Below are positions 62,110 through 64,000 of a DNA stretch of 64,000 nucleotides, in pieces. The notes beneath the pieces were generated by a model. The model had not been told where the DNA came from. It was given only the letters and a program-made list of their open reading frames with translations, and ran no database searches. Origin of the DNA: Callipepla californica brunnescens (Eukaryota; Chordata; Aves; Galliformes; Odontophoridae); NCBI GenBank assembly GCA_023055505.1, contig JALIRH010000001.1, positions 120,377,723 to 120,441,722 of the forward strand, in the 5' to 3' direction. Each line of letters opens with the position of its first letter. Position 1 is the first letter of the stretch. The translations under genes and the position numbers were made by a program.

Positions 62110-64000
62110 AGCTGATTCATTTCATTTCTAGTCAAGGTTTTGCTTCAGGAGAAACTATGCTAGAACATCGTATAAATAAGAATAATCTCTCCTAGAGCTG
62201 CTGTATGAGGCACATAAATCATGCCTAGAAGACACGAAGGCAGAACAGTGTTGGGGTTATTTCCACTTTGGTATCATGCAAGAAATGCATAGAGATGAAA
62301 GAGGAATGCATAGTGAGTGTGCAAAACAGGGCTACAATCATTCCTGTTGTAGTAGGCACAACAATTGGCACCACAATTCCTTCACATTTTGGGATCCTAA
62401 AATAAGGAAGCTGACGGAGTTGCTGCACTGTAGAGGTGTAAAGGAGGTCAAGATCTGGAGAAACATCTCTCCATCTCTTACTGGGAAATAGCAGATATGC
62501 ACAAAGGAATAATCTGGCATTGCTTCACCCTGCGAATCTCTCACTGGTTTCAGTGTGCATTTGGATCCAAGGGCAAAGATTGCTTCGCAGGTGTGTGCTG
62601 GTGAATTCAGTGCACTGGGGTAAATCCACAATGAGATCTCTGGGGCAAATTACGACAGCTGGGAGATGAGCACTGAACACAACAGGGAAAAATATTTGCA
62701 GTGTGCTTCTCTTCCCTATTCCACGGTGTTTCCAGGTACTCATTGCGTACACGGTGCAGTTCAAAAATACCTTGTAGAGATGTTGGTTGTGTCACTGGTT
62801 GTTATTTTTATTGGATGCAAAGCAAATAGGTGGAGGTCCCTGGAATGACCTAAACCAGCAACACATCCAGCATCCAGCTGCTTCGCTGTGTGCACAAGAG
62901 AGACAAGAGCTGATGGAGGACAGGGCTGGTCATGCACTGTATGAATGTACAGACCTTTCTAATCATTAGCCAAAAGCAATAATTGCATCTTAAGAACAAA
63001 ATCCTGAAACAAGACCTGAACGGTACAGGGTTATCATTTGAAGTATCTTCAGCGGTGCGTTCCTAAGCCAGCAAAAACCTTTTATGTGGCTGTGGCTGAG
63101 CCCTCGTTTTAGAACTGAACTTTAGATTTCATCAGTGATTTATCAGTGATAAATCGAGTGTCTTCCAAAGAGTTCTGTTAAACCACTAAGCAGTAGGAAT
63201 TGCATCAGATCAGCAAACACGAATGAGAAGCAGAGTCAGTCTGCAGAGTGCTGAGCAACTTGGCGAGGGCTCAGTTGCTGGGATGGGGAGTGGGGAATCC
63301 AGCATCTGCAGCAGCAGCAGAACAGCAGTGCTCCCCACGTCCAGTTTCAATGCCCCATGTGATGCTTAGCACCTTGATCAGCCCCCAGCACTTCCCTTCG
63401 CCCTGCTCCAAAACCTTCCTTTAGTCTTTATTTTTGGTGAGAGAAAAACAAACAAACAAAAAAAAAAAAACCAACAGCTCTCTGCAAAATAGCCATCGGG
63501 GAATGAGAATTATTTACGGCCGCCTGCAGAGTTTTTTTATGCTCTTTATCATCCCCATTTATTGTCACCTCTTCATACAGCTCCAGAGTCTGTCTCTTTG
63601 TCTCTCTGTTTACTTTAGGTGTATTAATCTTACATCGAATAAATGCATACTCACCCAGGGGCTAGTCACCGACCAGTTTCTTTGGCTAGAGTCTACAGTC
63701 AGCTGGCCCTTACCCAAAATATTCATTCCAGTCCCTTCACAGCATCGTGTGGCTGGCATTCAGACACTCTGCTGGGCTCTTAATGCCCTTGGCCATGGCT
63801 CCTAGCAGCTCTCATCCTAATAACACAGTGGAGCAATGAGTCAAGAGGCTGCCGACATGGTCTGTGCCCATCACGAGGTTGTTGGAAGATAGGAACAAGC
63901 AACCACATACCACTGTATTGCCACAGTGCATCTATGCAGGGCTCAGTCATCTTAGCTCACTCCTTGTGAGAGAGATGAACTGAAGAATATGGAGGAATAA
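62110..64000. other. Unique intronic DNA at window end
   Basis: No exon, RNA gene or clear transposon seen. A CAAA/A-rich run is at 63446-63471 and a short CAG-type run (gcagcagcagcagaacagca) near 63310. Confidence 0.5.

Larger units (their letters stand above)
17091..64000 (+). other. TENM4: Large TENM4 intron, at least 46.9 kb, running off the window
   Basis: No segment after 17090 encodes the expected next part of the teneurin-4 intracellular domain (the proline-rich region or the membrane span). I therefore treat the rest as one intron. It holds about a dozen CR1 fragments on both strands, several homopolymers, two long pyrimidine arrays on the sense strand near the 3' end of the window, one CpG cluster and a few blocks that look like conserved non-coding DNA. 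No tRNA, rRNA or antisense gene was recognised. Confidence 0.75.

Overview
The window is avian nuclear DNA, most likely from a galliform bird such as chicken. It is AT-rich and mostly non-coding. It is littered with 5'-truncated CR1 LINE copies, recognised by the conserved 3' end around 'cccttccaaccc' followed by 'attctatg'-type octamers. No Alu, L1 or other mammalian-type repeats were recognised. Both supported exons are spliced protein-coding exons, so there are no operons, ribosome binding sites or CRISPR arrays.

Only one gene is supported: the 5' coding end of teneurin-4 (TENM4, formerly ODZ4) on the + strand. The first coding exon is at 11563-11851, with the ATG at 11629. The second is at 16821-17090. 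Together they encode the first 164 residues plus one base of codon 165, all from the cytoplasmic N-terminal domain. Both exons end in phase 1 at strong donors. No later TENM4 exon was found, so the 46.9 kb from 17091 to the end is treated as one large intron. The 11.5 kb before 11563 is taken as an intron inside the 5' UTR.

Layout: 1-11562 is an upstream intron with three minus-strand CR1 pieces. 11563-11851 is exon A. 11852-16820 is an intron ending in a plus-strand CR1 whose tail runs up to the acceptor. 16821-17090 is exon B. 17091-64000 is an intron with about a dozen CR1 pieces, an isolated CpG cluster near 36.3 kb, a G19 run near 49.3 kb, a (CCCTT)n array of about 238 bp at 59.06 kb and a (TTTTTC)n array at 60.97 kb.

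The most notable observation is that a CR1 retrotransposon inserted almost exactly at the 3' splice site of the second coding exon. It separates a plausible original branch point and pyrimidine tract (about 16340-16365) from the CAG acceptor. The CR1 tail now forms the sequence immediately upstream of the acceptor. The second is an 11-codon upstream ORF that overlaps the TENM4 start codon out of frame.
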